Below, piece after piece: positions 28,801 through 36,466 of a stretch of DNA of 64,000 nucleotides. Source of the DNA: Salinimonas chungwhensis DSM 16280 (lineage in GTDB: Bacteria; Pseudomonadota; Gammaproteobacteria; Enterobacterales; Alteromonadaceae); assembly GCF_000378185.1 (NCBI RefSeq), contig NZ_KB899389.1, positions 42,315-106,314 of the forward strand. The letters are read 5' to 3'. The notes under the pieces were generated by a model. The model ran no database searches. It was not told where the DNA came from and was given only the letters and a program-made list of their open reading frames with translations. Numbering within the stretch: the first letter of the stretch is position 1; each line of letters opens with the position of its first letter. Made by a program: the position numbers and the translations under genes.

Positions 28801-29543
28801 AAGAGCAGGGACGAATTTTTGGTGCCGATCTGACCCAGTATTATTATGTATTGGCAGATATCGATAAGCGCATTGTCAGCCAGAGTCGTCGTATTACTAA
28901 AGAAGTCGACAGTGAATTGTTTCTTGATGGGGTTACCGAATCCGCTGTGAAAATCCGTTCGCGCATTAGTGAGCTGGAATTCTGGCCTGAACTGGAGCAG
29001 TTCCGCGCATTATACGATGAGTGGATGGGATCGGGTGCAACAGAGCTGCCGGATGAAGAATATGGCCATAGTATGCGTCAGGTTCTGGATATTCTGGGTC
29101 GCGCAGCCCTTACCGGTGGTATAAGCAAATTACTGGATATTGAGCTGCATCTGCGTGAGGGGAATAGTGATCTCATCATTCGTACTGACCGACAACTTAA
29201 CGAGTCTTCCAGTCACGGCATGGCTTACCTCATACTTTGTAAGTTCTTACTGGCCTTTACACGATTGTTGCGGACCGATGACAATACGACCGTGCATTGG
29301 CCTATTGATGAGCTGGGTACCTTGCATCAAAGCAATGTTAAAAAGATATTCGACGCCTGCCAGAAAAACAACATTTGCGTGGTCGGCGCGTTTCCGAACC
29401 CGGAATCGGATGTGTTATCCCTGTTTGAAAATCGTTACCTTATTGATAAGGTCAGTCGCAAATTACAGGTAGTGCAGCCAAAAACCAGTGCCATTGCCGA
29501 ACGAATTCAATCCCGTCGTACCCAGGAGGAAGCGTCAGCATGA
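25857..29543 (+). CDS. SMC/condensin-like ATPase (JetC/MksB-like)
   Basis: 1228 residues with SMC layout. An N-terminal head has Walker A GTNASGKTT at 30-38. Long charged coiled coil runs from about 240 to 520, a globular hinge-like segment lies at about 530-600, and a second coiled coil at about 600-1000. The C-terminal head has an ABC signature-like LNESSSHG at 1114-1121 and Walker B WPIDE with Asp1151 and Glu1152. These features fit the MukB/MksB/JetC branch and, from memory, the PF12128 (DUF3584) family. The start ATG has CAGG upstream. It is the first gene of a tightly coupled three-gene operon. I infer a DNA-loop-extruding or anti-plasmid condensin; no function is proven. Confidence 0.8.
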   Translation: MAGLKRIILIDTHLPGVVELKLDGHTNICGTNASGKTTLQRLIPVFYGEYPSRVVPATRDSFEKWYLPRTSSFIIYEYTRSDDELCQAVLSSGGSGVNYRFIGKPFEIDDYLFEQKNQKHGSVSSIELARAMKRNDVLVTSQLNTKDFRAILQNDHSVLNQSSNARELLGYARIFSLCASQSHIRHMEKLAKAVHSKEGKMETIKAMIAAILEEDGVQPPTSNLSRHRVDDWLRECQLIKQFDKIRPEFTKLEQANLALTSAEQTLARLKHQFEQDKCQLAARVEQSKSELDDNQFARKQNDNQWYERRDALNQTVSAARADLEKFTSELEGVEKEYDNWQAEDIEQLRENVANLSQWQNELETVSGRYSLLTEKHQDIESAYARRLAEAGEKLSVTLEQLSAARQEAAEKRSTQQQQESETLHSINGQFATRQQSLSEAFQSRLSELKVTEAELRASVNNIGFNEFEQSQLDLMDASIKEATIHEDSMRTEYRQAQSRHLKLQQAREAASQSLEKARQQYQKEEASVGAVEQLLFPGEGSLLEYLRKNASNWEQTFGKVLRPELLQRNDLTPGLSDDNTSIFGITLATEVLETPAYAQSEQALKIQLQDAQQRQQNALEHQTECEQTLAKANEDVRNAELVLTQKDNLIRSAESARKRAQQDKDALLTEYQQALSERKQKAKTRLESNTQSQQKIKAQFELDKEELSDQLREAQTEHKFHWQQLIADTDAQVAQCDADIRKAKDLAASDRREMDAWLESELNNRGVDVDEIAQLKKRIKALKDSIYKTESQRHKVSDYERWYQTVFTGYKITWQNSLSDARKSLSEAERSLAQEHTAYRDTREQLGEAQQTLEVTLKTTSEQRDQVTGLLKTLAKLSLDTGDAGVQQITEDATVSQRLSQAQNLLQEREELTADVRSYVERFDQLIAAQAGTGLSDTWERARQECAVISAQGVKGIDHRRMVTHLAQLLNVIVPQKLQGLKEQGRIFGADLTQYYYVLADIDKRIVSQSRRITKEVDSELFLDGVTESAVKIRSRISELEFWPELEQFRALYDEWMGSGATELPDEEYGHSMRQVLDILGRAALTGGISKLLDIELHLREGNSDLIIRTDRQLNESSSHGMAYLILCKFLLAFTRLLRTDDNTTVHWPIDELGTLHQSNVKKIFDACQKNNICVVGAFPNPESDVLSLFENRYLIDKVSRKLQVVQPKTSAIAERIQSRRTQEEASA

Positions 29544-30175
29544 TGTCTCAAACCGGTCATGTTCTCAGCCAGTTGCTGGAAGGAAAGTTCATCTGTCAGG
29601 TAACCGATGAAGAAGCCTGGCGCTTTCTGAAACGTCGCGAAAATGCGGACAAGCTGGAGCCCCATCTGAATTTGCTGAACCGCACCCTGACGAGTGCAGC
29701 TGACGGAGAGGTGTTTTTTGCGGCGTATTTGTCTCTTGGTGATGACGAGCGCAAGGTATTGCAAAATCAGTTTCAGGAGACCACTTCTGCACTGGTACCA
29801 CTGGTGGAGTGGTTGGTTCTGGTTCAGCAGGCTAGTGAGGCAGACATGCCTGTCACGATGGGCAGTGCTATTCGGCTAAACGAATTGCAGTCAGTGATAG
29901 AAGATACACCTGCCTATGCGGAGCAGCTGGAAAAGATATCCCGGTATCGACTGTTCAACTCCACAAGCGTCAACCTGGATGGCCAGTTAAAACAGGTTTT
30001 CAGACGGCTTACTGATATGGGGTATCTGATAAAACCTAACCAGGACAAGCAGATTTATCTGGCTACCGGTCGGATAGAGCACCTGTACGATATGCTTAAG
30101 TTCATTGACGAAACAGAGTCTCTTTCATTGTCAGAACAGGCTGAGGCGGCGATTAGTCAGGGCAACCTGTTATGA
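29540..30175 (+). CDS. Putative kite (MukE/MksE/JetB-like) subunit of condensin-like complex
   Basis: 211 residues, soluble, largely helical. The C-terminal half has a stretch resembling a winged-helix segment (LKQVFRRLTDMGYLI followed by a strand), which suits the tandem winged-helix kite proteins MukE/MksE/JetB. The ATG overlaps the stop of the SMC-like gene (ATGA), and AGGAGG at 29524-29529 lies ten bases upstream; a second ATG one codon later is possible. The assignment depends mainly on size, position and predicted fold, not on a recognised motif. Confidence 0.55.
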   Translation: MMSQTGHVLSQLLEGKFICQVTDEEAWRFLKRRENADKLEPHLNLLNRTLTSAADGEVFFAAYLSLGDDERKVLQNQFQETTSALVPLVEWLVLVQQASEADMPVTMGSAIRLNELQSVIEDTPAYAEQLEKISRYRLFNSTSVNLDGQLKQVFRRLTDMGYLIKPNQDKQIYLATGRIEHLYDMLKFIDETESLSLSEQAEAAISQGNLL

Positions 30176-31392
30176 GTCAGGCGCTGGTAGAGGCGGGAGG
30201 CAAACTACTCAATGCACTGGGTCGCCACAGTGAACTTATAATGCAGGCGTATCTTACCGGTCACGTCAATGAGCAGGTGTACAGCAAAAAAGTACTGGAT
30301 CAACTTGTTCAGTTGCAGGTGTTATGGCGTCCTGACCCACAAAGTTCTTTACGATTAAAAGCAGCCGTAAGAACGCTGTTAGAAGGCAGTCTGCAGGATG
30401 AGCGCAATCGCACCATCAACGCCAATATCGGCGCCTCGCTGGCCAGTCTGAAAACACTTACTGAGCATTATAAAGAAGCGTTACATTACTCACGGTTTAA
30501 TGAAGCGCATGCGCACATGACAGACTTGACCGAGCATGTCTATCAGCTTACCGAATCTCTGGCTAACAGTGTTCGGGTGATGTTCAGCCGAATTAATAAT
30601 GAATTCGGCTACGTGGCATCGGTAGAAGCAAAAATCCGCGAAAACGAACTTGCCCAAAGTCAGGTGTCAGAGCTGCTGACGCAACTGGAATGTTTTCGGT
30701 TTGACGAGCTTAGTGAGCTGGCGGGCAGTAACCGAGAGCTACGCCAGTTGCTAGTAGTAGCACTGCAACAAAATTTTTCCAAAGCGGCCCAGGAACTTGC
30801 TGTCGCTCAGGCGCGTCTGCTTGACTTGCTGGGACGCTTTCGTGAATTTCAGGGACGCACCCGGTTACTCAAAGGTTTCTTATTACATATGGAGCAACAG
30901 CCAGACTTTGCTCCGGGTAATTATGCCAATCTTAGCGGGGTCCCCGTATTGTTTAACCAGTCTGCCGATTTACTCGGTGATGCCCATGTTGATGTAAACA
31001 ATGTTGGACAGGAAAATGAGCACTATCAGATTATCGCCGCGCTGACCGATATTCAACGACGCAAAGAGACGACAGTGCCCCAGGCCTCTGCTGCAGACAT
31101 CGATGTTAGCGAGCAAGAGTCGGTGGCACTTGATAAAGCACCCATTCAGTTAGCTGTGGAAGCCTACTTTTGCGATGTCATCGATTCTGGACAACCGTGC
31201 TCTGCGTTGACGTATTATGCACAGAAATCACTGACATTTGATCCTGAGGCCTGGATTTATCAGGTCATTGGCGGGTATCAGGCACTGGATGAACAGGATA
31301 AGCAGTTTTTTGCTCTTGATACCACTGGTCAGACGGACCCTACTTTCAGCGGTAACTTTTACATCAATGACATAACCCTGGGGTTGCGTTAA
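30172..31392 (+). CDS. Putative kleisin (MukF/MksF/JetA-like) subunit of condensin-like complex
   Basis: 406 residues. An N-terminal region with winged-helix character (about 15-60) is followed by a long helical and coiled-coil middle (about 75-260) and a C-terminal globular region after a Ser/Glu linker at about 300-320. This order matches kleisins such as MksF/JetA, which bridge SMC heads. The ATG overlaps the stop of the previous gene (ATGA). In known Mks and Wadjet operons the kleisin gene comes first; here it is last. No fourth nuclease gene follows. The function is inferred from operon structure. Confidence 0.55.
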   Translation: MSQALVEAGGKLLNALGRHSELIMQAYLTGHVNEQVYSKKVLDQLVQLQVLWRPDPQSSLRLKAAVRTLLEGSLQDERNRTINANIGASLASLKTLTEHYKEALHYSRFNEAHAHMTDLTEHVYQLTESLANSVRVMFSRINNEFGYVASVEAKIRENELAQSQVSELLTQLECFRFDELSELAGSNRELRQLLVVALQQNFSKAAQELAVAQARLLDLLGRFREFQGRTRLLKGFLLHMEQQPDFAPGNYANLSGVPVLFNQSADLLGDAHVDVNNVGQENEHYQIIAALTDIQRRKETTVPQASAADIDVSEQESVALDKAPIQLAVEAYFCDVIDSGQPCSALTYYAQKSLTFDPEAWIYQVIGGYQALDEQDKQFFALDTTGQTDPTFSGNFYINDITLGLR

Positions 31393-31695
31393 TAACCTAT
31401 TGCGTTGTGAATGACCGCTCAGTGTCAGCTCTTTAAGGTGGCAATGGGTGGTACGCCAAACCCTCAATTGTGTATAAGTGGCTTTTATTAATTAGACTTA
31501 CTTGCTCAGCTTTTGTCCGTCCAAACAGGTATTTTCCCGCGTGCTGAACTATCCTTTAACAGAATGCGTAGTTCGATGGTCGCTTGTTTCACGTTATGTA
31601 ACCGCGACGTAGCTTATACCCTACACATCATCACAAAAACGAAGCGGGATGCTTCAATAATGATTCGCAAAGAACATGTTTGCGAAGGAGTTAGT
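31393..31695. other. Intergenic region between condensin-like operon and TerB-like gene
   Basis: 303 bases. I see no clear terminator after the putative kleisin gene and no clear promoter hexamers. An upstream in-frame extension of the TerB-like frame to 31513 exists but is rejected because of the strong ribosome site at 31684-31690. Otherwise nothing recognisable. Confidence 0.5.
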
Positions 31696-32106
31696 ATGCA
31701 GTTATCCAATCAACAATCATTTAATCAGGCGCTCATTCGTCTGGCTGTATTGCTTTATCAAATAGACAATAAAGTGACATTGACCGAACAGGATTACCTG
31801 GAGGAAATGGTCGACAGTTTATTGTGGGAGAGCCCTATCTGTCGTGAGGCATTTTTAAATGATGTCATCTACCAAACCAGAAAGGCACTGGATACCGGTG
31901 CAGTCATGACTTATTTGCGTGAATTTAAGGATGATCTTGAGTTTGATGCGCACAGAGCGATGGAAGTCGCCATGGCGATTACAGGAGTGGACGGAAACCG
32001 AAGTGATGAAGAAACTGAAATTTTATCGCTGCTCACCCATAAAATGCTTGCAAAAGCCCTGACCAGTAATTCTCAGCCACCATCGCAGTCTGTGACCGCC
32101 TCCTGA
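31696..32106 (+). CDS. TerB-like helical protein
   Basis: 136 residues from the ATG at 31696, which has an ideal GAAGGAG five bases upstream. The sequence shows the TerB pattern: a hydrophobic helix with LAVLLYQIDNKVTLTE near the N-terminus and a later helix VAMAITGVDGNRSDEE with matching acidic residues. TerB-like proteins bind metals or membranes and occur in stress-related clusters, but the role here is unknown. A bidirectional terminator separates it from the convergent RND genes. Confidence 0.6.
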   Translation: MQLSNQQSFNQALIRLAVLLYQIDNKVTLTEQDYLEEMVDSLLWESPICREAFLNDVIYQTRKALDTGAVMTYLREFKDDLEFDAHRAMEVAMAITGVDGNRSDEETEILSLLTHKMLAKALTSNSQPPSQSVTAS

Positions 32107-32123
32107 TAATCAGCAAAAACATG

Positions 32124-32154
32124 AAAAAAGCCGCAGAATCTGCGGCCTTTTGCT
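32124..32154. terminator. Bidirectional terminator between TerB-like and RND genes
   Basis: GCCGCAG (32130-32136) and CTGCGGC (32140-32146) form a stem with a three-base loop. It is flanked by an A run on the left (T run for the minus strand) and CTTTTGCTTT on the right. It can end both the plus-strand TerB-like gene and the minus-strand RND operon. Confidence 0.8.
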
Positions 32155-32171
32155 TTCCATGGTTCAGCGTA

Positions 32172-35100
32172 TTACAGAGATTGCTGACTTGCCGTATCCA
32201 GCTCGTTTTCCAGCCGCTGACTTTCATCAGCGCGGGGTTTGGTAAACCGTGCTAATCCCAGATAGAGAACAGGAGTCAGGTATAGGGTGAAAACCACCGC
32301 GATACCAAGGCCACCAAAGACCACCCAGCCTATAGCATTTCTCGCCTCTGCCCCGGCACCGGTAGACAGAATCAGCGGCAAGCCTCCTAAGACCGTTGAG
32401 ACCAGTGTCATCATAATGGGCCTTAGCCTGACTTTACCGGCTTCGACAATCGCATCGTAAATTTCGTAGCCACGATCCCGCAACTGGTCAGCAAATTCAA
32501 TTAACAGAATCGCATTTTTTGCCAACAGGCCAATGAGCATCACTAACCCTATCTGCGAATAAACATTAATTGTAGTATTGGTTAAGAACAGTGCATAAAT
32601 GGCTGCAGCAATACCAAAGGGCACGGTCAACATCACTACCACAGCACTGTTGACACTTTCAAACTGTGCCGCTAATACTAGCAACACGATGATAAATGCC
32701 AGAACGTAGGTGATGGCAACTTGCTGGGATGTCTCCTCATAAGTTTGTGCCTCGCCTAAGAATATCAGCCCAATTCCATCTGGCAGGGTGTCCTGTAAAC
32801 CACGAAGTTTCTCAACCGCTTCATTAATAGGCACATCTTCCGGTAAATCCATTTCCATCTCTATCGCCCGGCGCTGGGCCTGGCGTTCCAGTTCGGCCGC
32901 CACACCTTCTTCTGTGATATAGGCAATACTGGAAAGAGGCACCAGGTTTCCAGATTCTGATTTCACATAGAGGTTAGTCAAATCAGCGGGGTTGCTGGTA
33001 TTTCGATTGCGTGACTGCAACATAATTGGAATAGACTGGTCACCAACATTCAAATCAGCGATATCATCGCCATTTACCGCAGCACGTAATGTTGTAGCAA
33101 TATCGTTAAGTGGCACACCCAACTCATCGGCGCGACGACGATCAATATTTATGCGCATCTGGGGCTGAGTAGGTTCGTAACTGATTCGGGGGGTACCCAA
33201 CTCAGGGATGGTTTCCTCAATTTTCGCTGCATAGTCTCGTGCAGCCTGGAAAATGCGTTCGTAACTGTCGCCGGTTAAGGCGATCTCAAGGCCGCCACCC
33301 TGGCCGCGTAAATTTAGACTGTTACCACCAAAGGCATTACCTGGCGCCCCTGGAATAGATTGCAGAACCGGACGGATCTCTTCCACCACGTCTTGTAAAG
33401 ATTTGTCCCGATCGTCCCAGTGTTTGAGTGGCGCGGTGATAAATACAATGTTGGGATCCCATGAACCTACGACCGTGTAGATAGAATCCACCGTGCCATT
33501 TTCGACGTAGGGGAGCAAAACTTCTTCCATACGTACCGCTTGCCGGTCCATAAAATTGATACCTGCGCCGTCGGGTCCACGGGCAAAAATGCGGATAGTT
33601 CCGCGATCTTCACTAGGTAACAATTCACTTTTTATGTTTTTAGAAAGGAACCAGGCACCGCCGGCTGCAATCAGGCTAAGAATTATCACCACCCAACCAT
33701 GTCGCAAACACCAGTTTAAAGAACGCTGATACCCAGACAAACAGGCGTAGCCAAAACGGCCCAGTGTCTTATCAAAAAAACCACCGGGTTTGTGATTTTT
33801 CAAAGGTAATCGCGCAGTAAGTGCAGGAACCAGTGACAGCGCCACAAAAGAGGAGATAATTACTGCGCCGGCCAGAACGCCGCCGAATTCCCGGAATAAG
33901 CGTCCGGCAGTGGAGGGTAAAAATGCAATGGGAATAAATACAGAGGCCAGCACTGCGGTAGTTGCAACAACCGCGAAAAACACTTCTCGAGAGCCGACTA
34001 CAGCGGCAGCCCTTGCACCGAGGCCAGACGCCCGCCGGCGCTGAATATTTTCAGATACTACTATAGCATCGTCCACTATCATTCCGGTGGCGAGTACTAA
34101 CGCCAGCAGTGTCAGAATGTTTATCGAGAACCCCAGCGCCCAAATTATGCCCAGCGCACCGGCCAGGGAAACAGGGATAGATAATGCCGGAACGATAGTC
34201 GCTCGCCAGGACCCGATAAAGACCAATAGCGTAAACACCACCAGCAATACGGTGATACTGAGCGACTGAATAACTTCACCCACTGAATCACGAATAAATT
34301 CTGCATCATCTGAGGTGATTACGATATCCATATCAGCAAACCGCTGGTTTAACTGACTGACCATGGCGCGTACTTCATCAGAAATTTCAATAGTGTTAGA
34401 GCTGGCCTGCCGAATCACACCCAAACCAATAACAGGCTTACCATCCAGTCTTACCATACTGGTAGTATCGGCCGGGCCAAAATAAACACTGGCGATATCA
34501 CCGATGCGTACATCATTATTCAGAACAATAGAGGAGACATCTTCGGCGCTCACAGATGTCGCGTCAGCCCGCACGATAAGTGACTGATCTTCAGATTGAA
34601 TACTGCCTGCAGGTACATCGAACGGTGCCAGTCTTAATGCATCAGCCACATCGGTCATGGAAAGGCCATAACTGGTCAGCCGCAAAGGGTCTACTGATAC
34701 CCGCAATACCCGCTCGCGGTTGCCGTTAAGCTGCACATCAGCTACCCCCGGAATACTTAAGAACAGCGGCGCTAAATCTGTGTCGACCCGTTCAGTCAGT
34801 GTTTCCATATCCAGCGTTGATGAGGAAACCGCCAGACTCACCACAGCCTGTGCGTCGTTATCGGCACGAATGATGGCCACCTGTTCAACATCTTCAGGAA
34901 GCTGCCGCTGTACCCGGCTTACTGATTCCCGGGTTTCGCTGGCCGCATCCTCAAGGTTGATACCAGGTCGAAATTCAACCCGCACCCGGGCACTGTTTTC
35001 TTCACTTTGGGCGTAAATATTCTGTACACCGCTGACCCGGGCAACAGCGCCCTCAAGCCGACTGGTAACTTCGGCGTCAACAGTTTCCGGTGAGCCGCCC

Positions 35101-35279
35101 GGCAATTGAGCAGTAACGGTAATGGTGGGTGTATCAACATCAGGCAGTTCACGTACCTCAAGACCATTAAGGGCAGCAAAACCAGCAATAACGACCAACA
35201 GGTTTAATACAACAATAAGTACCGGACGACGAATCGCCGTAGAGGGAAGATCATTATTCTGGGAAGTAAGATGGCTCAT
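32172..35279 (-). CDS. RND-type efflux transporter, inner membrane permease
   Basis: 1035 residues with the AcrB-like layout: membrane helix 1, a large periplasmic porter loop, helices 2-6, a second porter loop and helices 8-12. Helix 4 carries the proton-relay acidic pair in GMIVDDAIVVSEN. It exports drugs or other compounds using the proton gradient. Its ATG shares a base with the stop of the adaptor gene. There is no outer membrane TolC-type gene here, so a distant one must complete the pump. The substrate cannot be told from the sequence. Confidence 0.93.
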   Translation of the reverse strand: MSHLTSQNNDLPSTAIRRPVLIVVLNLLVVIAGFAALNGLEVRELPDVDTPTITVTAQLPGGSPETVDAEVTSRLEGAVARVSGVQNIYAQSEENSARVRVEFRPGINLEDAASETRESVSRVQRQLPEDVEQVAIIRADNDAQAVVSLAVSSSTLDMETLTERVDTDLAPLFLSIPGVADVQLNGNRERVLRVSVDPLRLTSYGLSMTDVADALRLAPFDVPAGSIQSEDQSLIVRADATSVSAEDVSSIVLNNDVRIGDIASVYFGPADTTSMVRLDGKPVIGLGVIRQASSNTIEISDEVRAMVSQLNQRFADMDIVITSDDAEFIRDSVGEVIQSLSITVLLVVFTLLVFIGSWRATIVPALSIPVSLAGALGIIWALGFSINILTLLALVLATGMIVDDAIVVSENIQRRRASGLGARAAAVVGSREVFFAVVATTAVLASVFIPIAFLPSTAGRLFREFGGVLAGAVIISSFVALSLVPALTARLPLKNHKPGGFFDKTLGRFGYACLSGYQRSLNWCLRHGWVVIILSLIAAGGAWFLSKNIKSELLPSEDRGTIRIFARGPDGAGINFMDRQAVRMEEVLLPYVENGTVDSIYTVVGSWDPNIVFITAPLKHWDDRDKSLQDVVEEIRPVLQSIPGAPGNAFGGNSLNLRGQGGGLEIALTGDSYERIFQAARDYAAKIEETIPELGTPRISYEPTQPQMRINIDRRRADELGVPLNDIATTLRAAVNGDDIADLNVGDQSIPIMLQSRNRNTSNPADLTNLYVKSESGNLVPLSSIAYITEEGVAAELERQAQRRAIEMEMDLPEDVPINEAVEKLRGLQDTLPDGIGLIFLGEAQTYEETSQQVAITYVLAFIIVLLVLAAQFESVNSAVVVMLTVPFGIAAAIYALFLTNTTINVYSQIGLVMLIGLLAKNAILLIEFADQLRDRGYEIYDAIVEAGKVRLRPIMMTLVSTVLGGLPLILSTGAGAEARNAIGWVVFGGLGIAVVFTLYLTPVLYLGLARFTKPRADESQRLENELDTASQQSL

Positions 35280-36331
35280 TATTCGGCGCTCCGCGCCAGT
35301 TCCGTGGTAACGTCCTGACCAGCTCGCAGACGCTGAACGCCTTCGGAAATTAATAAGTCGCCCTGTTTAAGACTGCCGGAAACTAAAATTGTGCCACGCA
35401 AGCGCTGGTGGACTTCAACATCAACACGCTTAGCTTTACCATTTTCTGAAATCCACACATAGGCGCCATTCGCGCCCCATAATAACGCCGCTTCGGGAAT
35501 TGCAGCAAAGCGATTACCATCTATCGACAGATTTACCCGAAAGCTCATCCCTGGCCGGTAGTTGTCGTTGCTATTGTCCAACACGGCGCGTGCTCGCATA
35601 GTGCGATCTTCCTCATTAATGCGGGAGTCGACTTCAGCGATGTCGGCGCTTATCGTTTTATTGCGGTTAGTCCAGGGTTCCAGTGTCACTTTGGGGTTAT
35701 TCATCAGCACAGATAACGCCGCTTCCGGTGCTTTAAAATTTACAAAGAGCTTACTTCTGTCATCGATAGTCGTGATAGCTGTCTGCTCATTGATACGGTC
35801 TCCCACCTCAACATCGGTTAACCCCACCACACCACTGAATGGTGCCTCAATGGTGCGGTCTTCCAGATCGGCCTGCGCCTCCAGCAGCGTGACTTCAGCT
35901 AAATCACGTTGAGTTCTGGCTAAATCGAACTCGCTTTCAGAGACGGCACCACGATTATGACTTTCCTGCAATCTTTTGAAAGTGCGAGCTGTATCTTCAA
36001 GCTGCAGTTTTGCCCGACGAACGGCAACCTGCTGGCGACGATCATCAAGCTTAACTAATACTTTTCCTTTCTCCACGTATTGACCGGGCACGAAGTTTAC
36101 TTCGGTAACTTCGTCTGACACCGGTGAAAATAACGTGACTGAACGAACGGCTTCCGCTGTGCCCACAGCTTCAACCTCTTTCGTTTCATTTTGAAAAGCA
36201 ACTTCTTCCAGTACAACAATCTTGGCCTGATTATCGCCGAAGTACTGGCTCTGTACAGGCAAAGCGAGCGCGCACAACGCGAAACTCAGGCTTGCCAGCA
36301 AGCCTTTTCCAATTACATATTTAGACATCAT
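35279..36331 (-). CDS. RND efflux periplasmic adaptor (membrane fusion protein)
   Basis: 350 residues from ATG 36331 (another ATG follows directly at 36328). A signal sequence at about 3-25 is followed by the split biotinyl-lipoyl fold (VSDEVTEVNFVPGQYVEKGKVLVKLDD), a coiled-coil hairpin, the second lipoyl half and beta-barrel domains. It connects the RND permease to an outer membrane channel. I reject the longer start 18 codons upstream because the extension is not signal-like. An inverted repeat in front of the gene (36368-36392) may be its operator. Confidence 0.9.
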   Translation of the reverse strand: MMSKYVIGKGLLASLSFALCALALPVQSQYFGDNQAKIVVLEEVAFQNETKEVEAVGTAEAVRSVTLFSPVSDEVTEVNFVPGQYVEKGKVLVKLDDRRQQVAVRRAKLQLEDTARTFKRLQESHNRGAVSESEFDLARTQRDLAEVTLLEAQADLEDRTIEAPFSGVVGLTDVEVGDRINEQTAITTIDDRSKLFVNFKAPEAALSVLMNNPKVTLEPWTNRNKTISADIAEVDSRINEEDRTMRARAVLDNSNDNYRPGMSFRVNLSIDGNRFAAIPEAALLWGANGAYVWISENGKAKRVDVEVHQRLRGTILVSGSLKQGDLLISEGVQRLRAGQDVTTELARSAE

Positions 36332-36367
36332 AGTTCCATCGAGAAAATTGATTGCGAACTCGAGTAC

Positions 36368-36392
36368 TGTTCGTTGAGTAATCAAACGAACA
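36368..36392. promoter_or_regulatory. Inverted repeat upstream of RND operon, possible repressor operator
   Basis: TGTTCGTT (36368-36375) and AACGAACA (36385-36392) are perfect inverted arms with a nine-base spacer, 37 bases upstream of the adaptor ATG. RND pump operons are usually controlled by TetR-family repressors binding sites of this kind. No regulator gene is adjacent. Confidence 0.5.
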
Positions 36393-36411
36393 ACACATTA
36401 AAATAGTTCGA

Positions 36412-36442
36412 ACGTTGCTTATGATTAACGTTCTTGCAACGT
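36412..36442 (-). terminator. Hairpin after the ABC exporter gene
   Basis: ACGTTGC (36412-36418) and GCAACGT (36436-36442) form a 7-bp stem with a 17-base loop, about 25 bases after the exporter stop codon. The following bases are only moderately T-rich, so terminator activity is uncertain. Confidence 0.35.
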
Positions 36443-36466
36443 GATAGATATAGCACCATAAGGTGA

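Noticed and set aside
31513..31695. 61-residue N-terminal extension of the TerB-like protein
   Set aside because: An ideal GAAGGAG and ATG at 31696 mark the start, and the extension is not TerB-like.
31393..32171. Possible JetD-type nuclease completing a Wadjet system
   Set aside because: The only gene after the putative kleisin encodes a TerB-like helical protein with no toprim motif.
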